This document shows positions 53,758 to 63,827 of a stretch of DNA of 64,000 nucleotides, piece by piece. The position numbers were made by a program, and so were the translations under genes. The stretch covers positions 270,232 through 334,231 of the forward strand of contig NZ_JANSKA010000003.1 of assembly GCF_024741235.1 (NCBI RefSeq), written 5' to 3'. The stretch comes from Tractidigestivibacter montrealensis. Its GTDB lineage: Bacteria > Actinomycetota > Coriobacteriia > Coriobacteriales > Atopobiaceae. The notes beneath the pieces were generated by a model. It searched no databases, had not been told where the DNA came from, and saw only the letters and a program-made list of their open reading frames with translations. The first letter of the stretch is position 1; each line of letters opens with the position of its first letter.

Positions 53758-56556
53758 CTACCTGTTCCTACCGTGGCAGTTCTTGAACTTCTTTCCGCTG
53801 CCGCAGGGGCAGGGGTCATTCCTCCCCACACCTACGTAGGGGTCTGGATCCTCATCCTTACGATACGTGCGCGGCTTGCCGGCGCCCGCATTGGCGTTGC
53901 CAGCACTACCCTGCTGACGCGGTGCGCCCGTAGTAGGACGACGCGCAGGAGAGCCGTGATCACCGTCGACCTCGGCAGGGCCAGAGTACTGCGCACCGCG
54001 CAGCTCATCGGAGAGCGCCTCGTCGTCACCCTTGGGCTTGGCGGGCGCAGGCTGGCGTACGGCAATCTCAATGCGCAGGATGGTGCGAAGAAAGTCCTCG
54101 TACATCGTGTTGACAAGCTCGGTGAACGCTGCGTATGCCTCACTCTTGTACTCAACGAGAGGGTCGCGCTGACCGTACCCGCGCAGGCCGATTCCCGTCT
54201 TGAGGTAGTCCATCTCCTGCAGGTATGTCATCCAGCGAGTGTCGATGACGCGAAGCATGACCTGAGCGGAGAGATCACTCATGATCTGATCGCCAAGGCG
54301 CTGCTCCTTGTCCTTGTAGCAGGTGTCCACAAAGGCGTCCACGGCATCGATGATGTCGCCCTGGTCGGAATCCGTGTCGAAGGTGGGGCCGTCTGTGCGG
54401 CCGGTGAGCTCGCGGACCCACTTGTCAAGGCCGGTAAGATCCCACTCTTCCGGGTCAACTCCCTCTGAGCAGTACTCGTTCACCTTTCGCTGGACGGTAT
54501 CGTAGGTGACCTCCTCCACGTGGCTCATGAGGTCCTTGCCGTCCAGAATCTTGTTGCGCTCCTCGTAGATGACCTGACGCTGCTTGTTCATAACGTCATC
54601 GTAGTCGAGGACGCTCTTGCGCATGGCGAAGTTGACCTCCTCAACCTTGCGCTGGGCGCTCTCAACGGCACGCGTAACGAGCTTCGACTTGATGGGCATG
54701 TCATCGGGCATTTCGTACTTGTCCATCATCGCCGCAATGCGGTCCATGCGATCTCCGCCAAAGAGGCGCATGAGGTCGTCTTCAAGCGAGAGGTAGAACT
54801 GGGTCTCGCCTGGATCTCCCTGACGGCCGGAGCGACCGCGCAGCTGGTTGTCGATGCGGCGGCTCTCGTGGCGCTCGGTGCCAATGACGGCAAGGCCACC
54901 AGCAGCCACCACGTGCTCACGTTCCCGCTCGCAGATGGCCTTTGCCTTCTCCAACGCAGCGGCACGCTCTTCCTCGGTAGGCAGGACGGGCTCCTCGTCC
55001 TCCTTGGCCGGCGCATAGAAGCCCTGCTCGCGGAGCATATCCTCAGCCATAGCCTTGGGGTTACCGCCAAGAAGGATATCCGTACCACGGCCAGCCATAT
55101 TGGTTGCAATGGTCACGGCGCCCTCGCGACCTGCCTGTGCAACAATCTGCGCCTCACGCTCATGGTATTTAGCGTTAAGGACGTTGTGCTTAATACCGCG
55201 CTTGTCCAGGATGCGCGAGAGACGCTCGGAGTTCTCGATGGAGACCGTGCCCACCAGGCACGGCTGCCCCTTGGCGTGGCGCTCTGCCACGTCGTCTGCA
55301 ACAGCATTGAACTTTGCTGAAACGGTCTTGTAGACGAGGTCCTCGTGGTCCACGCGAATCACTGGCTTGTTGGGCGGAATGACCTGCACGGGTACGTGAT
55401 AGACCTCACGGAACTCTGCGTCCTCAGTCATGGCGGTACCCGTCATGCCCGAAAGCTTGTCATACATGAGGAAGTAGTTCTGAAGCGTAATCGTGGCGAG
55501 CGTCTGGTTCTCCTCGCGCACAAGGACGCCTTCCTTGGCCTCGATTGCCTGGTGCAGGCCCTCGGAGTAGCGCCTTCCCTCCATGATGCGGCCAGTGAAC
55601 TCGTCGACAATCTTGACTTCGCCATCAACGACGACATACTGCTGATCGCGATGGAACATGTACTGTGCCTTGAGAGCCTGCTGGAGATGGTTCACCAGCT
55701 GACCAGAGGGATCGGCATAGATGTCATCAATGCCCAGGTTGCGCTCAATCTTCTTGAGACCCTCGTCGGTCGCCGCAATGGTGTGCTTGGCCTCGTCCAT
55801 CTCGAAGTCTACATCGGGCGTGAGGCCTCGAACAGCACGAGCGAAGTCCTTGTAGGTTCCCGCCGACTTGGTGCCAGCACCCGAGATAATGAGCGGCGTT
55901 CGCGCCTCATCGATGAGGATGGAGTCGACCTCGTCGACGATGGCATAGTGGTGGCCACGCTGAACGCGCAAGCTAGGCCGCGTGACCATATTGTCGCGAA
56001 GGTAATCGAAGCCAAACTCCGAGTTCGTGCCATAGGTGACATCTGCCTGATAGGCAGGCTTCTTGAGATTGAGCCTCATGCCGTTCTGGAGCAGGCCCAC
56101 GCTAAGGCCCATGAAGCGGTAGATTTGGCCCATCCACTCGCTATCGCGTTTTGCCAGATAGTCGTTGACGGTCACGATGTGTACGCCCTTGCCTTCAAGA
56201 GCGTTGAGGTAGCCTGCAAGCGTGGACACCAGCGTCTTGCCCTCGCCCGTCTTCATCTCGGCGATAGTACCGCGATGTAGGGCAATGCCGCCAATAATCT
56301 GCACGTCAAAATGGCGCATCCCCGTCGTGCGACGGGACGCCTCCCTCACAGCGGCAAACGCTTCAGGAAGAAGGTCATCGAGCGCCTCGCCGTTCTCAAT
56401 GCGCTCACGAAAGAGCTTCGTTTGGCCGCTCAGCTCCTCATCATCCATAGCGCTGAAGCGCGGCTCAAGCTCGTTGACGTGCGCGGTGATGCGCTGGTAC
56501 TCCTTGAGGTCCTTGTCGGCTCCAGCGGAGAGCAGTTTGGAGAGAAAGTTAGGCAT
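53758..56556 (-). CDS. secA: Protein translocase ATPase SecA
   Basis: Motor of the Sec secretion pathway. The 932 residues include Walker A MKTGEGKTL near 101-109, VNDYLAKRD and VDEVDSILIDEARTPLIISG. They also contain GMTGTAMTE, ATNMAGRGTDILLGGNP and GRSGRQGDPG. The C-terminal zinc/SecB-type tail is CPCGSGKKFKNCHG, preceded by a Gly/Ala/Pro-rich linker. Full length. Followed directly by prfB. Confidence 0.98.
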   Translation of the reverse strand: MPNFLSKLLSAGADKDLKEYQRITAHVNELEPRFSAMDDEELSGQTKLFRERIENGEALDDLLPEAFAAVREASRRTTGMRHFDVQIIGGIALHRGTIAEMKTGEGKTLVSTLAGYLNALEGKGVHIVTVNDYLAKRDSEWMGQIYRFMGLSVGLLQNGMRLNLKKPAYQADVTYGTNSEFGFDYLRDNMVTRPSLRVQRGHHYAIVDEVDSILIDEARTPLIISGAGTKSAGTYKDFARAVRGLTPDVDFEMDEAKHTIAATDEGLKKIERNLGIDDIYADPSGQLVNHLQQALKAQYMFHRDQQYVVVDGEVKIVDEFTGRIMEGRRYSEGLHQAIEAKEGVLVREENQTLATITLQNYFLMYDKLSGMTGTAMTEDAEFREVYHVPVQVIPPNKPVIRVDHEDLVYKTVSAKFNAVADDVAERHAKGQPCLVGTVSIENSERLSRILDKRGIKHNVLNAKYHEREAQIVAQAGREGAVTIATNMAGRGTDILLGGNPKAMAEDMLREQGFYAPAKEDEEPVLPTEEERAAALEKAKAICEREREHVVAAGGLAVIGTERHESRRIDNQLRGRSGRQGDPGETQFYLSLEDDLMRLFGGDRMDRIAAMMDKYEMPDDMPIKSKLVTRAVESAQRKVEEVNFAMRKSVLDYDDVMNKQRQVIYEERNKILDGKDLMSHVEEVTYDTVQRKVNEYCSEGVDPEEWDLTGLDKWVRELTGRTDGPTFDTDSDQGDIIDAVDAFVDTCYKDKEQRLGDQIMSDLSAQVMLRVIDTRWMTYLQEMDYLKTGIGLRGYGQRDPLVEYKSEAYAAFTELVNTMYEDFLRTILRIEIAVRQPAPAKPKGDDEALSDELRGAQYSGPAEVDGDHGSPARRPTTGAPRQQGSAGNANAGAGKPRTYRKDEDPDPYVGVGRNDPCPCGSGKKFKNCHGRNR

Positions 56557-56716
56557 GGGCAGTCCTCCATACTGGTTGATGGGCGGTGACTATCCACCGA
56601 CACATGCATTTTTTCACTTTACCCATAGCAAACTCGCCGTGGTGGCCCGGGATGTGGTCTCACTAAAAGCGCACTGTATTCTGGAGGTTAATCGCCTGGA
56701 AATCGAGACCATCAGG

Positions 56717-59700
56717 TCAGCTTGCCATGGGTTCGCCATCGTTTTGCCGATGCTGCTTGTCTCCTTCTCCGCGACCACCTTCACCCATTGCTTTCCTAAG
56801 CCTCTTGGAGGGCGGCATATGCGTCCTGTCAACAAAGTGCACAGCGTACTTTTTGTAGCGCTGCTCCGCCTCAAACATTCGCCCACTGGCGCGAAGGGCC
56901 CGGATGAGTACCTCTACGGCGTCCTCCCGGAGGTCGTCGACATCGGTTGCCGAGTCTGCAAGCCGCGCCGAGATGCGATAGCGGCCAAGCCTGAATGCGG
57001 CCTCCGCGCCTGCTACCATCGAGTCAGCGTAGAGTTCCCTTAGTTCCTGCCGGCGGGCCACCACGTATCCAGTGAAATCTCGTGACGGAACAAATAGATC
57101 GCCCACATATAACCTCTCGGCTCTGAGCGCTGCATCCAAAGAGCGAGCATCATCGCCCTCGCACGTCAGCGCCTCCTTTGCCGCATCTGCAAACTCCTCG
57201 AAATCGCATGCGAAGAGCGCCGGGTCGAACGACACGGACTTGTCCTCTCGATACGAAAGGAACGGATCGAGGTCTGGCGTCACTTCTGCGATGACCCTTC
57301 GCAGCGCACTCGTTGCCTGGTATATCCTATCGAGGCCAGCCTTATAGTCGCAGTCGGGCCAGACCTGATCGATAATCTCGTATCGCCTCGCCAGGAGATT
57401 GGGGTGCAGCGCGACAAATACCAGCATCGCTTTTGCGCATCGCCTATCCAGCCGCCACTCGGGGACCGTCTCGCCATCCACCTGCAACGAAAAGCCACCG
57501 AGGAGGCTAAGCCTCAGACGAGCTCCAGGAGCCACTCCTCGCGCATCTCCGTCTCCTTTATTTCCGCCTCCCGCCTCACTTGTCCGTATAACCTGAGGAG
57601 CCCGCTGTACGAAGGCGATGGGGGCCAGCGCAGCAGTCCAGGCATGGGGAATGAGCTTCCTTACGCGTTCTTGTATGTCACCCTGTCCTGACGTCAATAC
57701 CTTGAGAAGCCATACCTCGTCACTAGGAATAGGGGCGTCCCCAAGCGTCAACCGAATATCCGGCGAAAGGTCATCTCCCGCAAGCGCCGCATGCACCAGC
57801 CTTGCTACAGCAGAGAGCTCCTCCGTGTCACATGCATCCTCCCAGTCCGGAGGTACTGCGCCGATTCCCAGACCAGGCCCCGTCGCGGCCTTGCAGAGAA
57901 TCCCTGCCTCGGCTTCCAGGTGCGAGAATCCAGCCCGTGCCGCTGCGCTGGCGGCAATCGCACTTCTAAGCCCTGCGCTGCGAAAATCCCCCATCATGTA
58001 CTCTGCTGCCGCCCCAGTCATGAGAGCCGCAACTCGCACCAGCTCGTTCCCTGTCCGTTCCGACTCCCTCACTAGCGCATCCATAGATGCGAGGTCACAT
58101 GACCCATGAAGAATCGCATCAAAGGCTAAGAGTAGGGAGGCCTCGTCCCGTATCGCTGCATAGCCCTCTTGGGCGAGAAAATCCTGCGCACGGGAGATCG
58201 ATCCATCTACACTTGTTTGGTCATCACCGAGGAGCGCGCTGGCAATGCCCAGGTCGAGGTGCAGCAGCGCGGCTGGGAGGGTTCCCTCCGTACAAGACAG
58301 CGCATGAGATCCCGCAAGGCCCTGAGCTGCGCGAATTCTACCATCACGCAGGAGCTGGACAGCCTGGAGGTGAACGGCGATTCCCGCTACCCACGCGATA
58401 TCGGGCGCGCTCGTTGGAATGGCCTCGCCAGCAAGCACCGCACGGCACCCCACGAGGAGAGCGTCAGCCTGGTTGGCACCTCCAAGATCAGAGCCGTCCG
58501 CAGACGATTGGGGCGCCCTTGCCCCTGGCGTTCTGAACTTCGTATCGCCCAAAGCCGCAAGGACATGGTCAAGACACCTAGAGCGATCGTCGGAAATTTG
58601 CGAGTGAGCTAGGGCTGGCCCTAGGGTCCTTCTAACGAGACCAGCCTCCCCCACCCCTATGAAATCCTCGGCATGTTCCAGGAGAACGGATGCAACCGCT
58701 TTCGAGGGAGCCATACGGGCAATAGTCGCCGCACGCTTAAACTCGCCCCTCTCAACAAGTACGCGGAGAACGGAGTCGAACACAGAAGACCACAAGGAGG
58801 CCCTAGTGGAAAGGACGGAAGAACAAGCAGAGATGCCATCGATTGTGTCAACGCCAAAGCAACAAAATGAATGGTCGCGGCAGGAAACACCAAACAAAGG
58901 TGCAAACTCCTCCAAACCACGCGCCACATCACTCGGCTCTACACACACGACGCTGGCAATGTCCTCAAACGTGCCCCTCCCAAGAAGAATCATGGACAAG
59001 CGAACGAGCAGTTCTTCATCAAGAAGATTGGATCGAAGCGAGGAATTGACGAGCTGCTCAAGGGCACTGTAGTACGAGTTGCCAAATAGGATGGAATCCG
59101 AACGTAAACTACCATTGTCACGTATGATCGCACCAACAAGAGACGGAATGCCGCCGGTGGCAGTGCGGACATCATAGAGAGGGTCGCTAGGCCGAAGATC
59201 GAGAACATCCGAAACGAGAAGATCCTTTGGGGAGACACACACGGAATCTGTAAGCCTCTCGGCGAGCAGTGCATCCTCAGGAAGGAGAGACACAGCGACG
59301 ATGGCACCAGATCCGGTCATTCTAGAAATAGCAGCGATCTCACGATCAATCACGACATCATCGCCGGCAGGGACAGAATCAAGCGCAACAAATACTCCTT
59401 TACCAGCGAGACATTCCTTCTCCACCTGTCGAGCAAATCGAGAGAGCCGCTTGGAAGCAGCATCCGCCTCGATACCAGAAAAACGAAATATATGAGTAGC
59501 TGAGTGCTGCTTCATGTCAGAGAGCATCACCTTTAGAGCAGCCCCCTGACCCATCCCGGGCTCTAGACACATCACGAGAAGGTTTGAAGTACGGATGTCC
59601 GACACGAACGCATCAATTACAGGAGAAGTTAACTTCCAAGAAGAAAGTCGCCCAGTAACGAAGCCGGAGTCATGAGCAGGTAGTGATTCAGCAGAACGAC

Positions 59701-59719
59701 GACGTACTTTGAGTGGCAT
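56717..59719 (-). CDS. Large SARP-like transcriptional regulator (winged HTH + BTAD)
   Basis: A 1000-residue regulator. The N-terminal two thirds look like the degenerate ATPase/sensor part of STAND or MalT-type proteins: VMCLEPGMGQGAAL stands where a P-loop would be but lacks the GK[ST], and GVFVALDSVP and helical repeats follow. Residues about 734-825 form an OmpR-like winged HTH (LRLSLLGGFSLQVDGETVPEW, AMLVFVALHPNLLARRYEIIDQVWPD). About 835-965 is a bacterial transcriptional activation domain (FEEFADAAKEAL, LYVGDLFVPSRDFTGYVVARR). Targets are unknown. It stands alone; the rRNA operon end and the composite IS lie upstream. Confidence 0.82.
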   Translation of the reverse strand: MPLKVRRRSAESLPAHDSGFVTGRLSSWKLTSPVIDAFVSDIRTSNLLVMCLEPGMGQGAALKVMLSDMKQHSATHIFRFSGIEADAASKRLSRFARQVEKECLAGKGVFVALDSVPAGDDVVIDREIAAISRMTGSGAIVAVSLLPEDALLAERLTDSVCVSPKDLLVSDVLDLRPSDPLYDVRTATGGIPSLVGAIIRDNGSLRSDSILFGNSYYSALEQLVNSSLRSNLLDEELLVRLSMILLGRGTFEDIASVVCVEPSDVARGLEEFAPLFGVSCRDHSFCCFGVDTIDGISACSSVLSTRASLWSSVFDSVLRVLVERGEFKRAATIARMAPSKAVASVLLEHAEDFIGVGEAGLVRRTLGPALAHSQISDDRSRCLDHVLAALGDTKFRTPGARAPQSSADGSDLGGANQADALLVGCRAVLAGEAIPTSAPDIAWVAGIAVHLQAVQLLRDGRIRAAQGLAGSHALSCTEGTLPAALLHLDLGIASALLGDDQTSVDGSISRAQDFLAQEGYAAIRDEASLLLAFDAILHGSCDLASMDALVRESERTGNELVRVAALMTGAAAEYMMGDFRSAGLRSAIAASAAARAGFSHLEAEAGILCKAATGPGLGIGAVPPDWEDACDTEELSAVARLVHAALAGDDLSPDIRLTLGDAPIPSDEVWLLKVLTSGQGDIQERVRKLIPHAWTAALAPIAFVQRAPQVIRTSEAGGGNKGDGDARGVAPGARLRLSLLGGFSLQVDGETVPEWRLDRRCAKAMLVFVALHPNLLARRYEIIDQVWPDCDYKAGLDRIYQATSALRRVIAEVTPDLDPFLSYREDKSVSFDPALFACDFEEFADAAKEALTCEGDDARSLDAALRAERLYVGDLFVPSRDFTGYVVARRQELRELYADSMVAGAEAAFRLGRYRISARLADSATDVDDLREDAVEVLIRALRASGRMFEAEQRYKKYAVHFVDRTHMPPSKRLRKAMGEGGRGEGDKQHRQNDGEPMAS

Positions 59720-60320
59720 GGCTCAACACCTGGCCTTTCATGGGGCATTAGGGCGGGAGATGAGCACCAAAGGTCACCGCCCAAAAAATAACGGTGACCG
59801 AAACATATCATTGCTACGCCACGTATAAAACACGAACAGGATAAACGGCAAACAAATTGTGACAGTAACCTGCAAGCAGGCTGCAAGATGTCGATTCCGA
59901 ACATAAAGAAGCCCGGCGCTTAAATGAACTGCCTCCCATTTCTTGGACATGGAAATAGAAGTCCGAGAGATGGGAGGCTTTCCATGTCCATCGGCCTGCG
60001 ATGCAGGCACGACCGATCGGTCAGGGAGCTGGCCGCCGGGATGTTCGGCGAGGGCCGGGGGTACAAGTCCGTCGCCAGAAGTCTGGGCATCCCTGCCGAA
60101 GCCGTGCGAAAATGGCAGCAGACGTACCGCGCGACCGGGAGGGACGGCCTGCTGAAAATGGGCGAGAAGCGCTCGAGATACGACTTCGAGACCAAGGTCG
60201 CCGCAGCCAGGGCCGTGGTCGACGACGGGATGTGTGTTTTGTCAACACGATTTGAGCAGAATGGTCACCAATTTCTGAGCAGTTCGCCCACGCGTTCTGG
60301 GCATGCTTTCTGAGCAACTC

Positions 60321-61058
60321 TCACCGCATCAGCGCGTGCCTGACGCGGTAGGACTCGCCGCGGAACTGCAGGAGCCTCCCGTGGTGCACGACGCGGTCTA
60401 TCACGGCCGCGGCCATCTGGTCGTCCCCGAAGACCGAGCCCCACCTGGAGAACTCGAGGCTGGTCGTGAACACGACCGACTGCGTCTCGTAGGCCTCGGA
60501 GACCACCTGGAAGAGCAGCCTCGCCCCGTCGGCGTCGAGCGGGAGGAAGCCCAGCTCGTCTATGACCAGGAGCTCGGCCCCGCCGAGCTGGGCGAGCTCG
60601 CGGTCGAGCCTTCCGTCGTCGCGGGCGCGGCGCAGGCGCATCACGAGCGAGGAGGCCGTGAAGAACCTGGCGGGCCGTGCCCGCTGGCAGGCGAGCGCGC
60701 AGAGCGCCTCCGCCATGTGCGTCTTGCCCGTGCCGACGTCGCCCATGAGCACGAGGTCCTCGCGACCGTCCAGGAACGAGAGCGAGAGCAGGTCGTCCCT
60801 CCCGAAGCCGTCGGGCCACTCGATCTGCCCCCACTCGTAGCCGTCGAAGCTCTTGGCCCGTGGCAGCGCGCAGCGCCTCAGGAGGTTCGCGCGCTTCGAC
60901 GCCTCCCTGCTCGCGCACTCGGCCTCGAGGTAGCCCGCGAGGTACTCGACCTGCCTGGGCGCGCCCCTCCGCGCCCACTCGGCGAGCACGGACTTCGTGA
61001 GCGAGCACCTCCTGCCGGCGGCGACCACCCTTGCGGCGAGCTCGTCTGCCACGGCCAC
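60321..61058 (-). CDS. istB: IS21-family helper ATPase IstB
   Basis: AAA+ ATPase that directs IstA to target DNA. From GTG 61058 (after AGGGAGG) the 245 residues show LARRGAPRQVEYL-type N-terminus, Walker A MGDVGTGKTHMAEAL, Walker B ELLVIDELGFLPLD and SVVFTTSLEFSRWGSVFGD with AAAVIDRVVHHG. The gene begins one base after the istA stop, typical of translational coupling in IS21 elements. Confidence 0.95.
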   Translation of the reverse strand: MAVADELAARVVAAGRRCSLTKSVLAEWARRGAPRQVEYLAGYLEAECASREASKRANLLRRCALPRAKSFDGYEWGQIEWPDGFGRDDLLSLSFLDGREDLVLMGDVGTGKTHMAEALCALACQRARPARFFTASSLVMRLRRARDDGRLDRELAQLGGAELLVIDELGFLPLDADGARLLFQVVSEAYETQSVVFTTSLEFSRWGSVFGDDQMAAAVIDRVVHHGRLLQFRGESYRVRHALMR

Positions 61059-61059
61059 C

Positions 61060-62520
61060 TCAGATCGCCTCCCTTCCGAGGAACCCGTCGTAGACGGACA
61101 GGTCGGGGCCCGCCGCGCCCTCCTTGCCCCCCGCGGCGATGCGCCTCGCGAGAATGTCGCAGGAGGCCTCGTCCGGCACCCTCCCGCCGGCGAACACGCG
61201 CTCCTCGGCCTCGCAGGCCGCCCCGAAGCCCGCGACGCCGGCAACCCTGCCGAGCACCCGGAGGGCCTGCCTCCTGTCGGCCTTGCCGCAGCGGTCGATG
61301 GCCTCCACCAGACCGTCCGGCATGTCCCTCCGAATCGTGGACTCCCCGAAGGCCCTGGGGCGGGCGACGAGGGCGGGCATCAGCGAGACCGGGTTCCTCA
61401 CCGTCTCGCCCTCGCCGAAGCTGCGGGCGAGCGTGGCCACGTGCCTGCCGCGGTCAGCGAGCACCTCCACGGTGCGGGCGCGCACGCCCACCAGCGGCTC
61501 GCGGTCGTGCCATGCGGGGCCGGCGCAGTATAGGTTGCCGTCCACTCGCACGTACCCGCGCTTGTCGGCGCGCGCGTGCGCCCACCTGACCGCGTCGAAC
61601 GGCGTGCCGGGCAGCGCCAGCATGCCCGCGAGATCCTCCGGGAGCGCCTCCGCGGTCCTCCTGCCCTCCCCGTTCCTCGCTCCGGCGTTGATGCGGCCGC
61701 AGCCGGACGCGAGCCTCGCGTTGAGCTCGTCCAGCGAGTCCGCCACGGGGACCGGGACGAGGAGGTTGCGGCGCAGGAAGCCCACGGCGTTCTCCACCGA
61801 CCCCTTCTCGTTCCCGGAGTAGGGGTTGCAGTAGCGGCTCTCGCAGCGGTAGCGCGCCCGGAGCTGGGAGAAGAGCCTCGACTCCGTGACCTTGCCGAAC
61901 GCCATCCTGCCGGCCTCGGTGGCGTTGTCGAGCACGAGCAGGCGCGGCGCGCGCCCGATCCGCTCGAAGACCGCCCTCAGGCCCCGGCAGAAGACCTCGG
62001 CCCTCTCGCACGGCAGGGCGGCGCAGAAGCGGGCGTTGGAGTGCGGCAGCGTCACCACCAGGAGCTTCAGGTCGACCGTGCGTCCCGCGACCGTCGCCCG
62101 GAAGTTCCCGAAGTCGACCTGCGCCGTGCCCGGCGCCCACTCGAGCTCGAGGTACCCGTCCCTCGGCCCCTGCGCGTGCTCGCCCCTCCAGGCGGCCACG
62201 TACCTCCTGATCGACGAGTACGAGCCCTCGTAGCCCATCTCGTCCACGGCCCTGTCGTAGACCCTCTTGGCCGTGTGCCTCTGCTTGCGCGGCACCGACA
62301 GGTCCGCCTCCAGGATCGCGTCGATCCAGCGCGAGAGGCCGTCCGTGGCCGGGCGGGCCCTCCTCCGGACCAGCGGGGGCTCGGGCGACATGTCCCGCAT
62401 GTCCGCGTACTTGGCGACGGTGTTCCTGCTGACCCCCAGCTCGCGGGCGATCCGCGACCTCGGCACCCCGTCCCTGTCCATCCTCCTGATATCCTCTTGT
62501 TCGTCTAGGGACACGGTCAT
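61060..62520 (-). CDS. istA: IS21-family transposase IstA
   Basis: DDE transposase. From ATG 62520 (after GGAAGGGGAG) the 486 residues start with an HTH (DIRRMDRDGVPRSRIARELGVSRNTVAKYA). The catalytic core has D in AQVDFGNF, D in LLVLDNATEA and E in NEKGSVENAVGFLR, and a C-terminal domain of the IstA type follows. It appears intact and so could be active. Confidence 0.95.
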   Translation of the reverse strand: MTVSLDEQEDIRRMDRDGVPRSRIARELGVSRNTVAKYADMRDMSPEPPLVRRRARPATDGLSRWIDAILEADLSVPRKQRHTAKRVYDRAVDEMGYEGSYSSIRRYVAAWRGEHAQGPRDGYLELEWAPGTAQVDFGNFRATVAGRTVDLKLLVVTLPHSNARFCAALPCERAEVFCRGLRAVFERIGRAPRLLVLDNATEAGRMAFGKVTESRLFSQLRARYRCESRYCNPYSGNEKGSVENAVGFLRRNLLVPVPVADSLDELNARLASGCGRINAGARNGEGRRTAEALPEDLAGMLALPGTPFDAVRWAHARADKRGYVRVDGNLYCAGPAWHDREPLVGVRARTVEVLADRGRHVATLARSFGEGETVRNPVSLMPALVARPRAFGESTIRRDMPDGLVEAIDRCGKADRRQALRVLGRVAGVAGFGAACEAEERVFAGGRVPDEASCDILARRIAAGGKEGAAGPDLSVYDGFLGREAI

Positions 62521-62912
62521 CTCCCCTTCCTTCCCGGGGCGGCACTCGGCAAAGTCGACGCCCCGGGAGAACATAGACCTGGCCGTGTCCCTGACGCCCC
62601 GGGGCACGGCCAGAATCTGACCAGACTGCTCAATTTTTCCTGACCACGGCGCTCAGTTCCCGATGGCCATTCGCGTCACTTCTTAGTGAACATCAACAGG
62701 ATGGGCAAGCCCGAGGCGATGGGGCTTTTCGGGATAGCGAGCGCGACGCCGCTGAAGCAGTGGTGCAGGCTGTACCGCGGGGGCGGGGCCGAGGCCCTGA
62801 GGCCCAGGCCCAGGGGCAGGCCGAGGGGGTCGGGCGCGAAGGCCGCGCCGACGACCCGCGAGCAGGAGCTCGAGCGCGAGGTCAGGAGGCTCGAGGCGCA
62901 GGTGGCGTACCT

Positions 62913-62919
62913 AAAAAAA
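62913..62919 (+). other. -1 programmed frameshift heptamer (A AAA AAA) of the IS3 element
   Basis: Seven As in the orfA frame as A_AAA_AAA, a classic slippery site, near the end of orfA and inside the orfA-orfB overlap. A -1 shift here enters the orfB frame and makes the OrfAB transposase. Confidence 0.85.
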
Positions 62920-63827
62920 TCGATGGCCCTGAAGGCGGAGCTGCGCTCCCGAACCGGGAGAAGGCCCTAGCGGTCGCCGAGCTTTCAGGGCGGCACGACC
63001 TCTCCGGCCTCCTGGGGGCCGCCGGCCTCTCCAGGTCGAGCTACTACTACGCGCTGTCCCATCCCAAGACGCCGACCAGGCCGGAGCTGCGCGCCAGGGT
63101 GGCGGAGATCTTCGGCGGGCTCCCGAACGGCGTCGGACACCGGCAGGTGGCCATGGAGCTGCGCGCCGTCGACGGCGCGCGGATAGCGGGCAAGACGGTG
63201 CTCAGGATGATGAACGAGATGGGCCTCAGGTGCGGCATCCGCCGGGAGACCGACCACCACCGGTACAGCTCGTACAGGGGCGCCGTCGGCGAGGTGTTCG
63301 AGAACGCGCTCGGACGCGACTTCGCCGCCGACGGCCCCTGGCAGAAGATGGGCACCGACGTCACCGGGTTCAAGTGCTCCTTCGGCAAGGCCTACCTCGC
63401 GCCCGTGTACGACTTCGGCAGCAAGGAGATCGTGGCGTGGTCGGTCTCGGAGCGCCCTGGCCTCGCCCAGCAGGAGGAGGTGCTCGCCATGCTCGTGGCG
63501 GCGAAGCCGGAGGGCGCGAGCCCCGTCCTGCACTCCGACATGGGCTGGCAGTGCCAGCACCCGTCCTACGTCGCGAAGCTCAGGGAGAACGGCTTCGTGC
63601 AGAGCATGTCGCGCAGGGGCAACTGCATCGACAACGGCGCGACCGAGCAGGTCTTCGGCCACCTGAAGGACGAGTTCTTCCGGGGACGCGACTGGAGCGA
63701 CTTCGAGAGCTTCAAGCGCGACCTCGAGGCCTACATCCGCCATTGGAACCATGTGAGGCGCCAGGTCAGGCTGAAGGGCCTGACCCCGGTCGAGTTCCGG
63801 GACCAGGCCCTTCGGGGGGCCGCCTAG
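62919..63827 (+). CDS. IS3-family orfB (transposase catalytic domain, expressed by -1 frameshift)
   Basis: Integrase-type catalytic half of the IS3 transposase. The frame is open from 62760, is -1 relative to orfA, and has no good start of its own, so it is taken from the frameshift site. It contains the HTH_21 region (VAEIFGGLPNGVGHRQVAMEL) and the DDE residues in MGTDVTGF, LHSDMGWQ and NGATEQVFGHLKDE. The C-terminal NHVRRQVRLKGLTPVEFR is typical. The reading frame is intact, but OrfA upstream is disrupted by the IS21 element. Confidence 0.93.
   Translation: MDGPEGGAALPNREKALAVAELSGRHDLSGLLGAAGLSRSSYYYALSHPKTPTRPELRARVAEIFGGLPNGVGHRQVAMELRAVDGARIAGKTVLRMMNEMGLRCGIRRETDHHRYSSYRGAVGEVFENALGRDFAADGPWQKMGTDVTGFKCSFGKAYLAPVYDFGSKEIVAWSVSERPGLAQQEEVLAMLVAAKPEGASPVLHSDMGWQCQHPSYVAKLRENGFVQSMSRRGNCIDNGATEQVFGHLKDEFFRGRDWSDFESFKRDLEAYIRHWNHVRRQVRLKGLTPVEFRDQALRGAA

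Larger units (their letters stand above)
60233..62698 (-). mobile_element. IS21-family insertion sequence
   Basis: 2466 bp, carrying istA-istB on the minus strand. A 5-bp direct duplication GGATG flanks it (60228-60232 and 62699-62703). Both ends begin TGT, and about 19 of the first 32 positions agree. Inside each end are repeats of the type TTGAGCAG-N2-TGGTCA (left near 60250; right near 62620-62640, minus strand), as expected for multiple IstA-binding sites. It appears complete. Confidence 0.93.
59984..62970 (+). pseudogene. IS3-family orfA, split by the IS21-family insertion
   Basis: N-terminal part 59984-60232 (ATG after GGGAGG; 83 codons ending VVDDGM) and C-terminal part 62704-62970 (GKPEAMGLFGIAS onward). 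Joined across the insertion they give an uninterrupted 171-residue OrfA with two helix-turn-helix regions (SVARSLGIPAEAVRKWQQTY; AMGLFGIASATPLKQWCRLY) and a C-terminal coiled coil ending AYLKKSMAL. This is the layout of InsJ of IS150. As it stands no full OrfA can be made. Confidence 0.9.
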
